Positions 21,941 through 30,172 of a stretch of DNA of 64,000 nt are shown here, piece after piece. Within the stretch, counting starts at the first letter, position 1. Every line of letters starts with the position of its first letter. The position numbers and the translations under genes are program-made. Under the pieces are notes generated by a model that saw only the letters and a program-made list of their open reading frames with translations, did not search any database and was not told where the DNA came from. Origin of the DNA: DATDOY01 sp035293045 (GTDB lineage Bacteria > Actinomycetota > Acidimicrobiia > IMCC26256 > JACPCJ01); the NCBI GenBank assembly GCA_035293045.1, contig DATDOY010000034.1:13215-77214 (forward strand), written 5' to 3'.

Positions 21941-24900
21941 GCCGGCACCTCGTCGAGGACTCGGGGCGCACCAGGGCGGACGTCGCGCAACGCGAGCCGC
22001 CAAGCCACGAGCGCCCGACGCTCACCCCGACGTCGGCGGATCCATGCGCCGACGACGAGAATCCAGAGCGCAGCCTGCACGCCCAGCGCGCCGTATCGGA
22101 GGACTTGGCCGTCGTGGGTCACCCTCACCGCGTCGACGTCGTCGACCACGAATCCGTTGACGAGCCCGAGGGCGCGGAAGTGGGGACGCAACGCGTCGCC
22201 CGCCTTGGCCTCCCACGCGTCGTCGTAGGCCTCCCCGAGGAGGAGCACGCCCTCGACCCGCCCCTCTTGGGTCGGCTTCAGCCGCACCTCCGGTGCACGC
22301 GGATAGCCATCGACGGGACGCGCCACGGCGATGTCGAGACGGAGGGCGTCGTCGCGGTCGCTCTCGCGGAGACGCTCGGCGGCGTCGGGTGGGACCAAGG
22401 CCCCGGCGGCCACCCAGGCTTCGTTCTCGAACAGCAGCATGCCGGGATCGACCGTGAGTTCGGCGAGGTCGATCTGACGGGCGAGACCGGAGGCGAGCGG
22501 GGCCACGAGCGGCGTCGCGCCCGGCGTTTCCTCGGGGGGAACGAACCGCCCCGGCCCCTTCGCCAGGGGTACCGCGATGTACCGGATGGCCAGCGGCCCG
22601 AGCATGTGTCCGAGTCGCTCGGTGGCGCCGCCAATGGCCGCCTCGACCGCGTCGCGGACATATCCGGTCGCGCCCTCGGCGGGCGGTGGGGCGAGGGCGA
22701 ACCCGTCGCCGGGGCCATCGCGGGTGATCGCGAACCCCGTGCCGTCATCGAGGGTGAGGGGGTCGACGGGTAGGAGGTGAGGGTTCCCCACCCACAGCAC
22801 GCGGAATCCGCCGTCGGCCGCGTCGGCGCTCATCCACCCCAAGTCTTCGTGCCAGTCGCGATCGGGGAGTTCCCAACTCCCCTCGAGGGCGTCGAAGAGG
22901 AACGGGATGGAAGCGAGCGCCAATCCACCGATGGCCAGCACCGACGTCGCCTGCCGCCAGCTGAGCCCCGCCCGAAGGAGTTCCTCGCGCAAGACGCCAG
23001 TGCCGAGCCCGACCGCCATGGCGAGGCCGACGGCGGCAACCACCAGCGTGCCCTCGAGCGCGGGCACGCTGAAGCCCGCGCTGAGCCGCCCGGGGAGCCA
23101 CGCGGCCGTCCACCCCGCCAGCGCGATCATCCACGCCCGCACCACCCAACGCAGACGCGGCCCCGACGCCACGAGCAGAGGGTGGGCCGCAACCGCGATG
23201 AACAGCCAAGGGATCCCCACGCGCGCCGGACCGCTGTCGAGGACCAGCACCCGCGCCAGGGAGGGCACCTCGGGAAACGAGAACCCCAGGGCCCCGAGGT
23301 CGGGGGTCGGGAGCAACAGCCCGATCGACCAGGGAAACAGCAACGCGACCGCGACGCCGGCGGCGATGAGGGCGGCGGCAACGCTGCGCGTACCCCCACC
23401 CCGCTCTCCTGCGAGGGGGACGGCGACGAGCAGACCCAGCGCCATGAGCGGCAGCAGCGCGATGACCGGCGGAAACACCGCGGCGACGAAGGCGGTCAAG
23501 AGCGCCAGAGCGAGCAACGCCCGGCGACCGTCGCGCACCGGCCGGCCGTCGGGAAGCTGGGCGAAGGGATCGATGCCCGCCGCCGTCAAGAGACGCTCGA
23601 GCATGAACGGTGCGAGCGCGTAGAAGACAAGCGGACCAAGGCGGCCCTCGCTGATGGCGTTGCGCGGCACCGGGACGGCGGCGTAGGCGGCCGCGGCGGC
23701 GAGCGGTGGCCACACCGAGCGCGCCAACGGCAACATGAGGCGGAAGAGGCCGTACGCACCGAGCGGGATGGCACCGACGACCACCGCCGTACGCGCGAGA
23801 TCGGCCGAGCCAAACGCCGCCGTGCTCAGCGCACCCATGAGGGCGAGGAGCGGCGGCGCGGGCGAGCCGGAACCCACTCCGACGAACCGCCACGCCGACG
23901 CGAACTCTCGGAAGGCGTCGCCTGCGCTCGGCCAGGGGAGAAACGACCCGACCGCCGGAATCCCTCCCGTGATGAGGTCGCGGGAGCCGATCACCATGAC
24001 CAGGCTGAGGATCGCTCCGAAGGTCAGGCTGGGACGGCGCACCCCTCCGGAGACGGTGTGGGCGAAGTCGCGCGACGCCCCCGTGAGGGCTTCGACCCGC
24101 ATGTCGAGGTGCAACTGGCCGGCAAGGAACGTGCGGACGTAGCTGAACCCCCGCACTTGGAGGGCGCGCACCTCGGCGTCGTGCACCGTGCGAAGCGCCT
24201 GGACCGATCGGCGCGCCCGCATCGTGGCGCCGAAATGCGCCAGCGCCGCCGGCATGGCCCGCAGCACCGCCCACGACCGCCGCGCCCGCCCGGTCAACAA
24301 GAGGGCGACGGCCTGCACGACGCTCACCAACAGTGCCTGCGGAAGCACGCGCAGCAGCGAGAAGGCTGAGTAGTTGCGCACCAGCATCCGGATGCGTTCG
24401 GTCGGCTCACGCGACCGGGCCGCGTCGGGGTCGGGTCCGAACCGTTCCCGGAGCGTGGCCATCGGCCGGGTCACGACGGCGTCGGGAACGACGAGCACGC
24501 GCGCGCCCGCGATCCGTGCCCGCCAGCACAGGTCGAGCTCGCCGACCTCGTCGCCGAACTCGGGGTCGAAGCCGCCCAACTCAGCCCAGAGGTCGGCGCG
24601 AACCAACATGGCCTCTGCCGGTACAGCCAAGACGTCGAGGACCCCGTCGTGCTGCTCGTGGTCGACCTCGCCCGGCTCCACGATCGGAGCCGGCACCCCG
24701 AGCTTGTCAGCCGACGCGCCGACGACGAGGAGCACCTCTCGCCGATCAGCGTCGACGATCTTGGGTCCGGCGATCCCCGCGTTCGAGCGCACGGCCTCTT
24801 CGACGAGCAGCGAGACGGCGTCGGGATCGAGCACCACGTCGTCGGCCAGGAAGAGCAGGTAGTTCGCTCCCTCGACCGCGCTCAAGGCTTCGTTGGCAGC

Positions 24901-25167
24901 CGCTCCAAAGGTGGTGGGCTCACCGAGGCGCCGGATATAAGCGTCGGCGAGGACCGAGCCAATGCGGGCCGTGGGATCGTCGGGAGAGCCCGCATCGACC
25001 ACGAGAACGGTCAGGCTCGGATACTCCTGAGCGCCGAGGGACACGAGGGCGTCTTCGAAGCGCTCGTCGGGAGCCGAGGTGACGACGACGGCGACCACGG
25101 AGGGTACGTCGGCCACGGTGCGGTCGAATTCGTCGGGATCGGGGCCCTCCCAGTCCGCGGGAGTCAT
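21937..25167 (-). CDS. Large membrane glycosyltransferase, GT2 domain plus multi-TM region
   Basis: A 1076-residue protein. The N-terminal 250 residues form a GT2 fold (VAVVVTSAPDERFEDAL, VLVVDAGSPDD, FLADDVVLDPDA as the metal-binding acidic motif, and a late ED-like DEVGELDLCW). Then follow about 14 hydrophobic helices (roughly 270-770), a large extracytoplasmic domain, and a last helix near residue 1035. It probably adds a sugar to an envelope polymer or lipid carrier, but donor and acceptor are unknown. It is coupled to DUF5719. ATG 25165-25167 follows a TACCTT box at 25177-25182. Confidence 0.8.
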   Translation of the reverse strand: MTPADWEGPDPDEFDRTVADVPSVVAVVVTSAPDERFEDALVSLGAQEYPSLTVLVVDAGSPDDPTARIGSVLADAYIRRLGEPTTFGAAANEALSAVEGANYLLFLADDVVLDPDAVSLLVEEAVRSNAGIAGPKIVDADRREVLLVVGASADKLGVPAPIVEPGEVDHEQHDGVLDVLAVPAEAMLVRADLWAELGGFDPEFGDEVGELDLCWRARIAGARVLVVPDAVVTRPMATLRERFGPDPDAARSREPTERIRMLVRNYSAFSLLRVLPQALLVSVVQAVALLLTGRARRSWAVLRAMPAALAHFGATMRARRSVQALRTVHDAEVRALQVRGFSYVRTFLAGQLHLDMRVEALTGASRDFAHTVSGGVRRPSLTFGAILSLVMVIGSRDLITGGIPAVGSFLPWPSAGDAFREFASAWRFVGVGSGSPAPPLLALMGALSTAAFGSADLARTAVVVGAIPLGAYGLFRLMLPLARSVWPPLAAAAAYAAVPVPRNAISEGRLGPLVFYALAPFMLERLLTAAGIDPFAQLPDGRPVRDGRRALLALALLTAFVAAVFPPVIALLPLMALGLLVAVPLAGERGGGTRSVAAALIAAGVAVALLFPWSIGLLLPTPDLGALGFSFPEVPSLARVLVLDSGPARVGIPWLFIAVAAHPLLVASGPRLRWVVRAWMIALAGWTAAWLPGRLSAGFSVPALEGTLVVAAVGLAMAVGLGTGVLREELLRAGLSWRQATSVLAIGGLALASIPFLFDALEGSWELPDRDWHEDLGWMSADAADGGFRVLWVGNPHLLPVDPLTLDDGTGFAITRDGPGDGFALAPPPAEGATGYVRDAVEAAIGGATERLGHMLGPLAIRYIAVPLAKGPGRFVPPEETPGATPLVAPLASGLARQIDLAELTVDPGMLLFENEAWVAAGALVPPDAAERLRESDRDDALRLDIAVARPVDGYPRAPEVRLKPTQEGRVEGVLLLGEAYDDAWEAKAGDALRPHFRALGLVNGFVVDDVDAVRVTHDGQVLRYGALGVQAALWILVVGAWIRRRRGERRALVAWRLALRDVRPGAPRVLDEVPA

Positions 25168-25176
25168 GGGCGCGCC

Positions 25177-25182
25177 AAGGTA
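25177..25182 (-). promoter_or_regulatory. Predicted -10 box for the large GT2 gene (TACCTT)
   Basis: TACCTT on the minus strand with a 9-nt gap to the ATG. It would give a leader of about 2-3 nt. It faces away from the promoter at 25246-25274. Confidence 0.4.
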
Positions 25183-25245
25183 TCGGAGCCAACTCGCAGA
25201 GCGGCGATTGATGGCGTGACGGTGGTCACCCCGTGCCTAGAGTGC

Positions 25246-25274
25246 TTGCAACTGTTATCCGTAGTGAATATGCT
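25246..25274 (+). promoter_or_regulatory. Sigma-70-like promoter for the 68-residue gene
   Basis: TTGCAA at 25246-25251, a 17-nt spacer, and TATGCT at 25269-25274 form a near-consensus housekeeping promoter. Transcription should start near 25281 and give a leader of about 24 nt that contains the AGGAGAG ribosome site at 25294-25300. This is the most canonical promoter and leader in the window and unlike the leaderless style of the neighbours. Confidence 0.65.
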
Positions 25275-25304
25275 AGACAGCACTTCACGACTCAGGAGAG
25301 ACGG

Positions 25305-25511
25305 ATGGTCACCGACGTTCGCAAGCTCGCGCAAGATGCCGCCTACGTGACGGTCGGCGTCGGCGTGATCGCCTTCCAGCGGGCCCAGGTGGCTCGGCGT
25401 GAGGCCCGGGCCCGGCTCGAATCGCAGATCTCCGAGGTCCGCGCGCTCGTCGAGCCCATCGCCCAGCAGGTCTGGGCGCACCTCCCGTTCGGGAACGCGC
25501 CGGTCGACTGA
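25305..25511 (+). CDS. Small protein of unknown function, 68 residues
   Basis: A short reading frame with an excellent AGGAGAG site 4 nt before ATG 25305 and a strong promoter upstream. The product begins MVTDVRKLAQDAAYVTVGVGVIAFQ: a charged start, then a moderately hydrophobic stretch (AAYVTVGVGVIAF, about residues 11-23) that could be a short membrane helix or amphipathic anchor, then a basic coiled segment (RREARARLESQI) and a Pro-rich end. I do not recognise a named family. Its end is 1 bp from the convergent coiled-coil gene. The strong expression signals suggest an abundant small protein. Confidence 0.65.
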   Translation: MVTDVRKLAQDAAYVTVGVGVIAFQRAQVARREARARLESQISEVRALVEPIAQQVWAHLPFGNAPVD

Positions 25512-25512
25512 A

Positions 25513-26310
25513 TCAGGACTCGAGGACGCGCTTCGGTCGCAGCGGGCGAGGGCGCTTGCGCACCGGCTCGGGGGTGTCGACGATCCTCGCGGCCACGGGC
25601 GCTCCCCCGCGGACGGGCTCGAACCCCGGGAAGCGTTCGACCGGCTCTGGTGCGCCCGGCTCTGGTGCGCCCGGCGCCGACGCGGCCGACTCGACAAGGG
25701 CCGCGAGCGCGGCCATTTGCGTCTCGATCGTGTGCTGCGCGCGGTTGATCATCTCCTCGACCCGAGCGACGGAGCCCTCGACCGACTCTCGCAGCGTGCC
25801 CTGACGGGCGAGGTTGGCCTCGTCGAGTTGCTCGATCCATTCGACGACCCGGTCGATCGTGGCTTCAAAACTCGGGCGGAGTGCCTCGAGATGGGCGCGG
25901 AGCACCTTGTCGCTGTGATCCATGCCGGCCATGAGGCGCTCCTCGGCGCCGCCGACGCGCTCGACAAGGCGCTTCAGGACGGCCTCGAACGCCGCCATGC
26001 GCTCGGTGATCGAACGCTCGAAGTACTCGACGCGCTGGCCGACCTCGTGCTCAAGGTCGACGACGCGATCGGCGACGGAGCGCTCGAGGATCTCGAGCCG
26101 CCGGTCGAACTCGATGAGGGCCTCGCGGATCATCCGCTGCTCGGCGAGTTGCTCCCCCATGGCGCGCTCGAGCATCGGCGTGATCGGGTCAGCGGAGTCG
26201 CGGAGGTCGACGGAACGGTCGTCGTCCCAGTCGGGGGCCGGTCTGGCGGAACTGACAGGTCTGAGCCCGAACGCGGGATGCGCCGGCTCGATGTAGCCGA
26301 CTTCCTCCAT
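25513..26310 (-). CDS. Coiled-coil protein of unknown function
   Basis: A 265-residue acidic protein, soluble and without a signal peptide. Residues about 45-200 are one long helical stretch with heptad spacing (MLERAMGEQLAEQRMIREAL and on), broken by few prolines, and the last 60 residues are a Pro/Ala-rich tail with GAPEP repeats and a basic end (VRKRPRPLRPKRVLES). It resembles DivIVA- or apolipoprotein-like helical proteins in shape only. No function is assigned. ATG 26308-26310 follows a TACACT box by 7 nt. It diverges from cofD (52 bp) and converges on the 68-residue gene. Confidence 0.6.
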   Translation of the reverse strand: MEEVGYIEPAHPAFGLRPVSSARPAPDWDDDRSVDLRDSADPITPMLERAMGEQLAEQRMIREALIEFDRRLEILERSVADRVVDLEHEVGQRVEYFERSITERMAAFEAVLKRLVERVGGAEERLMAGMDHSDKVLRAHLEALRPSFEATIDRVVEWIEQLDEANLARQGTLRESVEGSVARVEEMINRAQHTIETQMAALAALVESAASAPGAPEPGAPEPVERFPGFEPVRGGAPVAARIVDTPEPVRKRPRPLRPKRVLES

Positions 26311-26317
26311 GGCTCGG

Positions 26318-26323
26318 AGTGTA
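26318..26323 (-). promoter_or_regulatory. Predicted -10 box for the coiled-coil gene (TACACT)
   Basis: TACACT on the minus strand, 7 nt before the ATG, the exact spacing of the leaderless set. It is the left half of the 52-bp divergent region with cofD. Confidence 0.5.
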
Positions 26324-26349
26324 CGAGTGGTCGCTCGGCGTGACGCGGA

Positions 26350-26355
26350 TACCCT
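26350..26355 (+). promoter_or_regulatory. Predicted -10 box for cofD (TACCCT)
   Basis: TACCCT, 7 nt, then the cofD ATG at 26363. There is no Shine-Dalgarno in the gap, so the F420 operon message is predicted to be leaderless. Confidence 0.5.
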
Positions 26356-26362
26356 CTGGCGG

Positions 26363-27313
26363 ATGCCGGACCGGACCGTGACCGCGCTGGCGGGCGGCGT
26401 CGGTGCCGCCCGCTTCCTTCGAGGCCTCGTACGCGTCGTCGCCCCCGAGTCGGTCACGGTGATCGTCAACACGGGGGACGACGACCACTTCCACGGTCTC
26501 GCCGTGTGCCCCGACCTCGACTCGGTCACCTACACGCTCGCGGGCGCGTCCAATCCCGACACGGGCTGGGGCCTCGTCGGCGAGACCTTCGAGTGCATGC
26601 AATCGCTCGAGCGCTACGGCGCCGACACGTGGTTCCGCTTGGGCGATCGGGACCTCGCCACCCACCTCTTCCGCACGACGCGCTTGGCGTCCGGCGCGAC
26701 CTTGTCGGCCGCCACCGCCGAGATCACCGCCGCCTGGAGGCTTGGCGTGCGGCTGATCCCGATGACCGACGACCCCGCCCCCACGGTGATCGTCGGGACG
26801 GATGGATCTCGCTTCGCGATGCAGGAGTGGTTCGTGCGCGAACGCTCGGAGCCACCGGTCGCCGCGGTTGACCTCGCGGCGGCGGAACGCGCCCGGCCGG
26901 CGCCCGGCGTTCTCGACGCGATCGCCACCGCCGACATCGTCGTGATCTGCCCGTCCAACCCGGTGATCTCGGTGGCCCCGATCCTCGCCGTCCCCGGCGT
27001 GCGCGCCGCGCTCGCCGCTCGCCGCGATCGCGTGGTGGCAGTGACGCCGATCATCGGGGGACGCCCGGTGCGCGGCCCCGCCGACCGCTTGCTCTCGGGG
27101 CTGGGCATCGAGGTATCCGCGCCCGGGGTGGCGTCGCTGTACGCCGACGTGTGCAGCGCCTTCCTGGTCGACGAACTTGACGCCGTTCTCGCGCCGGCGA
27201 TCGAGACCCTCGGGGTCCGCGCCGTTGTCGCTCCAACCCTGATGACCGACGAAGAGGCGGCCGCGACGCTCGCCAAGGTCGCGCTCGGATCGGTCGGAAG
27301 AGCCGGACCGTGA
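26363..27313 (+). CDS. cofD: 2-phospho-L-lactate/PEP transferase of F420 synthesis
   Basis: A 316-residue CofD/FbiA family enzyme that joins the phosphoenolpyruvate- or phospholactate-derived guanylyl donor to the deazaflavin Fo, giving (dehydro-)F420-0. Motifs are the opening GGVGAARFLRGL, VNTGDDDHFHGLAVCPDLDSV with the metal-binding acidic cluster, and CPSNPVISVAPILAVPGV. Actinobacterial enzymes are known to use PEP; that is assumed here. The stop overlaps the cofE start by 4 nt (GTGA). The position between the DUF5719 region and a ManC-like gene matches fbiA in M. tuberculosis. Confidence 0.94.
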   Translation: MPDRTVTALAGGVGAARFLRGLVRVVAPESVTVIVNTGDDDHFHGLAVCPDLDSVTYTLAGASNPDTGWGLVGETFECMQSLERYGADTWFRLGDRDLATHLFRTTRLASGATLSAATAEITAAWRLGVRLIPMTDDPAPTVIVGTDGSRFAMQEWFVRERSEPPVAAVDLAAAERARPAPGVLDAIATADIVVICPSNPVISVAPILAVPGVRAALAARRDRVVAVTPIIGGRPVRGPADRLLSGLGIEVSAPGVASLYADVCSAFLVDELDAVLAPAIETLGVRAVVAPTLMTDEEAAATLAKVALGSVGRAGP

Positions 27314-28008
27314 CCGCAGCGCTCACCGTTCTCCCGCTCACGGGACTCCCGGAGATCGAGCCGGGCGACGACCTCGCCGGGATGGTCGCCGACGCCGCCG
27401 AAGCCGCCGGGGTCACCGACGGCGACTGCCTCGTCGTCACCTCGAAGGTGGTGTCGAAGGCCGAGGGCCGGCTCGTCGCGGCGGTCACCGATGCCGACAA
27501 GCGCGCCGTCGTCGAATCCGAGTCGGTTCGCGTGCTGCGCCGCCGGGGTGACCTCGTCATCGCCGAGACCCGTCACGGTCACGTTTGCGCCAACGCCGGC
27601 GTCGACCTCTCCAATGCGCCCGATGGTCACGCCATCCTCTTGCCCGAGGACCCCGACCGCTCCGCACGCCGCATCCGCGACGTGCTGCTCGGGCGCGGTG
27701 TGCGGGTCGCCGTCGTCATCACCGACACCTTCGGACGCGCCTGGCGCATGGGGGTGGTCGACGTGGCCCTCGGGGTGGCCGGCCTGCGCGCCGTGGTCGA
27801 CTTGCGGGGGACGCTTGATGCGTCGGGCCGGGAGCTCCAGGTCACCGAAATGGCAATCGGTGACGAAGTGGCCGCGGCCGCCGAACTTGTGATGGGCAAA
27901 GCGCGCGGCGTGCCGGCCGCCATCGTCCGTGGCCTCGACCCCTCGTGGCTCGGTGACGGCTCGGGCCGCGACCTCATCCGCCCGCCCGCCGACGACCTGT
28001 TCCGCTGA
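27310..28008 (+). CDS. cofE: Coenzyme F420-0:gamma-glutamyl ligase, stand-alone
   Basis: A 232-residue CofE that adds gamma-linked glutamates to F420-0 using GTP. Visible features are VVTSKVVSKAEGR near residue 43, RHGHVCANAGVDLSNA, ITDTFGRAWRMGVVDVALG and a C-terminal ELVMGKARGVPAAIVRG. Mycobacterial FbiB carries an extra C-terminal nitroreductase-like domain of about 200 residues that reduces dehydro-F420; this protein stops after the ligase domain, so that step must be supplied by another gene. GTG start, coupled to cofD. A 19-bp palindrome follows 47 nt after the stop. Confidence 0.93.
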   Translation: MTAALTVLPLTGLPEIEPGDDLAGMVADAAEAAGVTDGDCLVVTSKVVSKAEGRLVAAVTDADKRAVVESESVRVLRRRGDLVIAETRHGHVCANAGVDLSNAPDGHAILLPEDPDRSARRIRDVLLGRGVRVAVVITDTFGRAWRMGVVDVALGVAGLRAVVDLRGTLDASGRELQVTEMAIGDEVAAAAELVMGKARGVPAAIVRGLDPSWLGDGSGRDLIRPPADDLFR

Positions 28009-28054
28009 CCCGCGACCCGCGCGCTCACGCGCTCGATCGCGAACTCCGGTTTGT

Positions 28055-28114
28055 TGTGCAGTTTCCGTCGTGAAAACCGGCCGCGACGCGCAGAATCACG
28101 ACGGAAACTGCACA
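28055..28114. repeat. 19-bp perfect palindrome between convergent genes (IR1)
   Basis: TGTGCAGTTTCCGTCGTGA at 28055-28073 is repeated in exact reverse complement at 28096-28114, with a 22-nt GC-rich loop; four more outer pairs (GTTT/AAAC) follow a 2-nt mismatch. It lies between the cofE and epimerase stops, which face each other. No T-tract follows, so it may be a two-way Rho-style or RNA-stabilising hairpin rather than a classical terminator. It starts with TGTG and ends with CACA like IR2 and IR3. Confidence 0.75.
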
Positions 28115-28131
28115 CGAAACACCAGCGCCCG

Positions 28132-29073
28132 CTAGACCCGTTCGCGGAACCAGGCGAGGGTGCGGGCGATGCCCTCCTCGAACGAGGTGAACGGCGTCCA
28201 GCCCAGGTGGATCTCGGCGCGGCCGGGATCGAGGGCCGAACGTCGGGTGTCGCCAGCGCGCTCGGGGCCGTAGTTGGCCTGCCCGTCGATCTCGAGGACG
28301 GCAGCCATCACGTCGTAGACGCGCTGCACGCTCGTTTCGACGCCGGTCCCGATGTTCACCAGCAGCCCGTCGGCCTTCTCGGCGCCGCGCACGAACCCGT
28401 CGACAACGTCGTCGACGAACACGAAGTCCCTCGTGTGCTCGCCGTCGCCGTTGATGGTCGGCCGCTGCCCGCTCAGCAACGAGTGGGTGAAGATGGCGAC
28501 GACCCCGGCCTCTCCCATCGGATCCTGGCGCGGGCCGTAGACGTTGGCGAGCGCCAGCGCGGTGTACTCCACATCGAACGCCTCGCGGTAGTACCGCAGA
28601 TAGTCGAGCACGGCCTTCTTCGACACCCCATACGGGCAGATCGGGAGTTGCGGACTCCCCTCTTTGGTCGGGATGTCGTCGGGCTCGCCATACAGCGTCC
28701 CGCCTGACGCCGCGAACACGATCTTGCGGACCCCCGCCGCCACCGCGCCCTGCAACACATTGAGCGAGCCGAGAATGTTGACCTCCGCGTCGTGTCCTGG
28801 CTGCGCCACCGACACCGGCACGCTGGGTTGGGCGGCCAAGTGGAAGATCACCTCGGGCTGACGATGCCTGATCAGGTCGACGAGGTCGGGTTGGCGGATG
28901 TCGAGGCGATGGAAGCTGAACCGCCTCGTGCCATCGGCGCGGGCCTCGGCGAGGTTCGGGAGCCCGCCGCTCGAGAGGTCGTCGATGGCGTCGACGTCGT
29001 GGCCTTCGGCGAGGAGTCGGTCGACGAGGTGCGACCCGATGAACCCGGCTCCGCCGGTCACGAGCGTCTTCAC
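28132..29073 (-). CDS. NAD-dependent sugar-nucleotide epimerase (GalE-like)
   Basis: A 313-residue extended short-chain dehydrogenase. TGGAGFIGSHLVDRLL at the N-terminus is the NAD-binding glycine motif, the active site has SGGTLYG and YGVSKK (Tyr and Lys of the YxxxK pair), and HLAAQPSVPVSV marks the UDP-glucose 4-epimerase-like group. The substrate is probably a UDP-hexose. The start is GTG 29071-29073, overlapping the stop of the nucleotidyltransferase by 4 nt, which makes it the last gene of the cell-wall sugar operon. Classical GalE has a Ser-Ser-Ala active-site patch; here it is ASGG, so the exact reaction is uncertain. Confidence 0.82.
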   Translation of the reverse strand: MKTLVTGGAGFIGSHLVDRLLAEGHDVDAIDDLSSGGLPNLAEARADGTRRFSFHRLDIRQPDLVDLIRHRQPEVIFHLAAQPSVPVSVAQPGHDAEVNILGSLNVLQGAVAAGVRKIVFAASGGTLYGEPDDIPTKEGSPQLPICPYGVSKKAVLDYLRYYREAFDVEYTALALANVYGPRQDPMGEAGVVAIFTHSLLSGQRPTINGDGEHTRDFVFVDDVVDGFVRGAEKADGLLVNIGTGVETSVQRVYDVMAAVLEIDGQANYGPERAGDTRRSALDPGRAEIHLGWTPFTSFEEGIARTLAWFRERV

Positions 29074-30161
29074 GTCGGCGCCCCTGGCGGATCGACACGC
29101 GCACCGACCATCGACGTGCCACCGTCGACCACCGCATGCGCCCCGACCACGCTGACTTCGGTGACCCAGGCGACCGGCCCAATGGAGGCCCCGAAATCGC
29201 AGATCGAGTCGTACACCATCGCCCCCTCCGCGACCCTCGCCCCGTCGAGGAGCACAGAGCGGGTCACGGTGGCCCCCGCCTCGACCCGGCACCCGGCACC
29301 GAGAACGGACTCGTCAAGAACGGCACCTGGCCCCACGACGGCGCGCGGCCCGATCAGCACGGGCGGGACAAGCCGGGCCGCCTCGTCCACGTCCGCCCCC
29401 TCCTGCAGCCATACCCCGGGCAGGACCTCGGTCGCTCCCGCCACAGGGGGAGCGCCCAGGACGCCGCCGAGCACACAGCTCTGCGCCTCGAGAAACTGAC
29501 GCGGGACCCCGATGTCGAGCCAAAAGGCATCCGATTGCACGGCGTACAGGCCGCCGCCCCGCTCCAGGGTGCGCGGAAACGTCTCGCGCTCGACCGACGC
29601 CACCGCTCCCGGTGGGATCCGCTCCAGCATCGACGGCTCGAGAACATAGGTGCCGGCGTTGATCCAGTCGGTCGGAGCGAGCCCGGGCGGGGGCTTCTCC
29701 ACGAAGGCCAACACCCGCCCGTCGGGCGCGGTCGGGACGACGCCGAAGGCAGACGGATCCTCCACCCGGGTCAGGGCGATGGTGGCCTCCGCCCCCGCGT
29801 CGCGGTGCAGCTCCAGCAGGGTCCCCACGTCAAGATCGGTCAGCACGTCGCCGTTGCACACGAGGAACGTGTCCGATGCCCCCTCGCCGGCAAAGCGGAT
29901 GGCGCCACCGGTGCCGAGCGGCTCGGGCTCCACGGCGTAGCGCAGCGAGATCCCGGCGTACTCGTCATCGGGGAACCGGGCGCGGAAGGCGTCCGGGAGA
30001 TAGCCCATCGAGAAGACAACCTCGTCGACCCCGTTGTCACGAAGCCAGGTGAGCTGTCGCTCGAGAAACGGCTGGTTGCAGATCGGCAACAGCGATTTCG
30101 GGGTCGTGTATGTGAGCGGTCGAAGGCGCGTTCCCTCGCCCCCGACCAGCACCACCGCCAT
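29070..30161 (-). CDS. Sugar-1-phosphate nucleotidyltransferase, ManC-like
   Basis: A 363-residue protein. The N-terminal catalytic domain has the pyrophosphorylase signature GGEGTRLRPLTYTTPKSLLPI and the metal-binding CNGDVLTDLD; the C-terminal 120 residues are hexapeptide left-handed-helix turns (LIGPRAVVGPGAVLDESVLGAG). This is the GDP-mannose pyrophosphorylase-like type. The equivalent locus in M. tuberculosis between fbiB and wbbL1 holds the GDP-mannose-forming ManB/ManC gene, which supports mannose-1-phosphate guanylyltransferase; glucose- or rhamnose-pathway thymidylyltransferase is the alternative. It starts at ATG 30159-30161, 11 nt after the upstream stop. Confidence 0.82.
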   Translation of the reverse strand: MAVVLVGGEGTRLRPLTYTTPKSLLPICNQPFLERQLTWLRDNGVDEVVFSMGYLPDAFRARFPDDEYAGISLRYAVEPEPLGTGGAIRFAGEGASDTFLVCNGDVLTDLDVGTLLELHRDAGAEATIALTRVEDPSAFGVVPTAPDGRVLAFVEKPPPGLAPTDWINAGTYVLEPSMLERIPPGAVASVERETFPRTLERGGGLYAVQSDAFWLDIGVPRQFLEAQSCVLGGVLGAPPVAGATEVLPGVWLQEGADVDEAARLVPPVLIGPRAVVGPGAVLDESVLGAGCRVEAGATVTRSVLLDGARVAEGAMVYDSICDFGASIGPVAWVTEVSVVGAHAVVDGGTSMVGARVDPPGAPT

Positions 30162-30172
30162 CACGACAGGCT

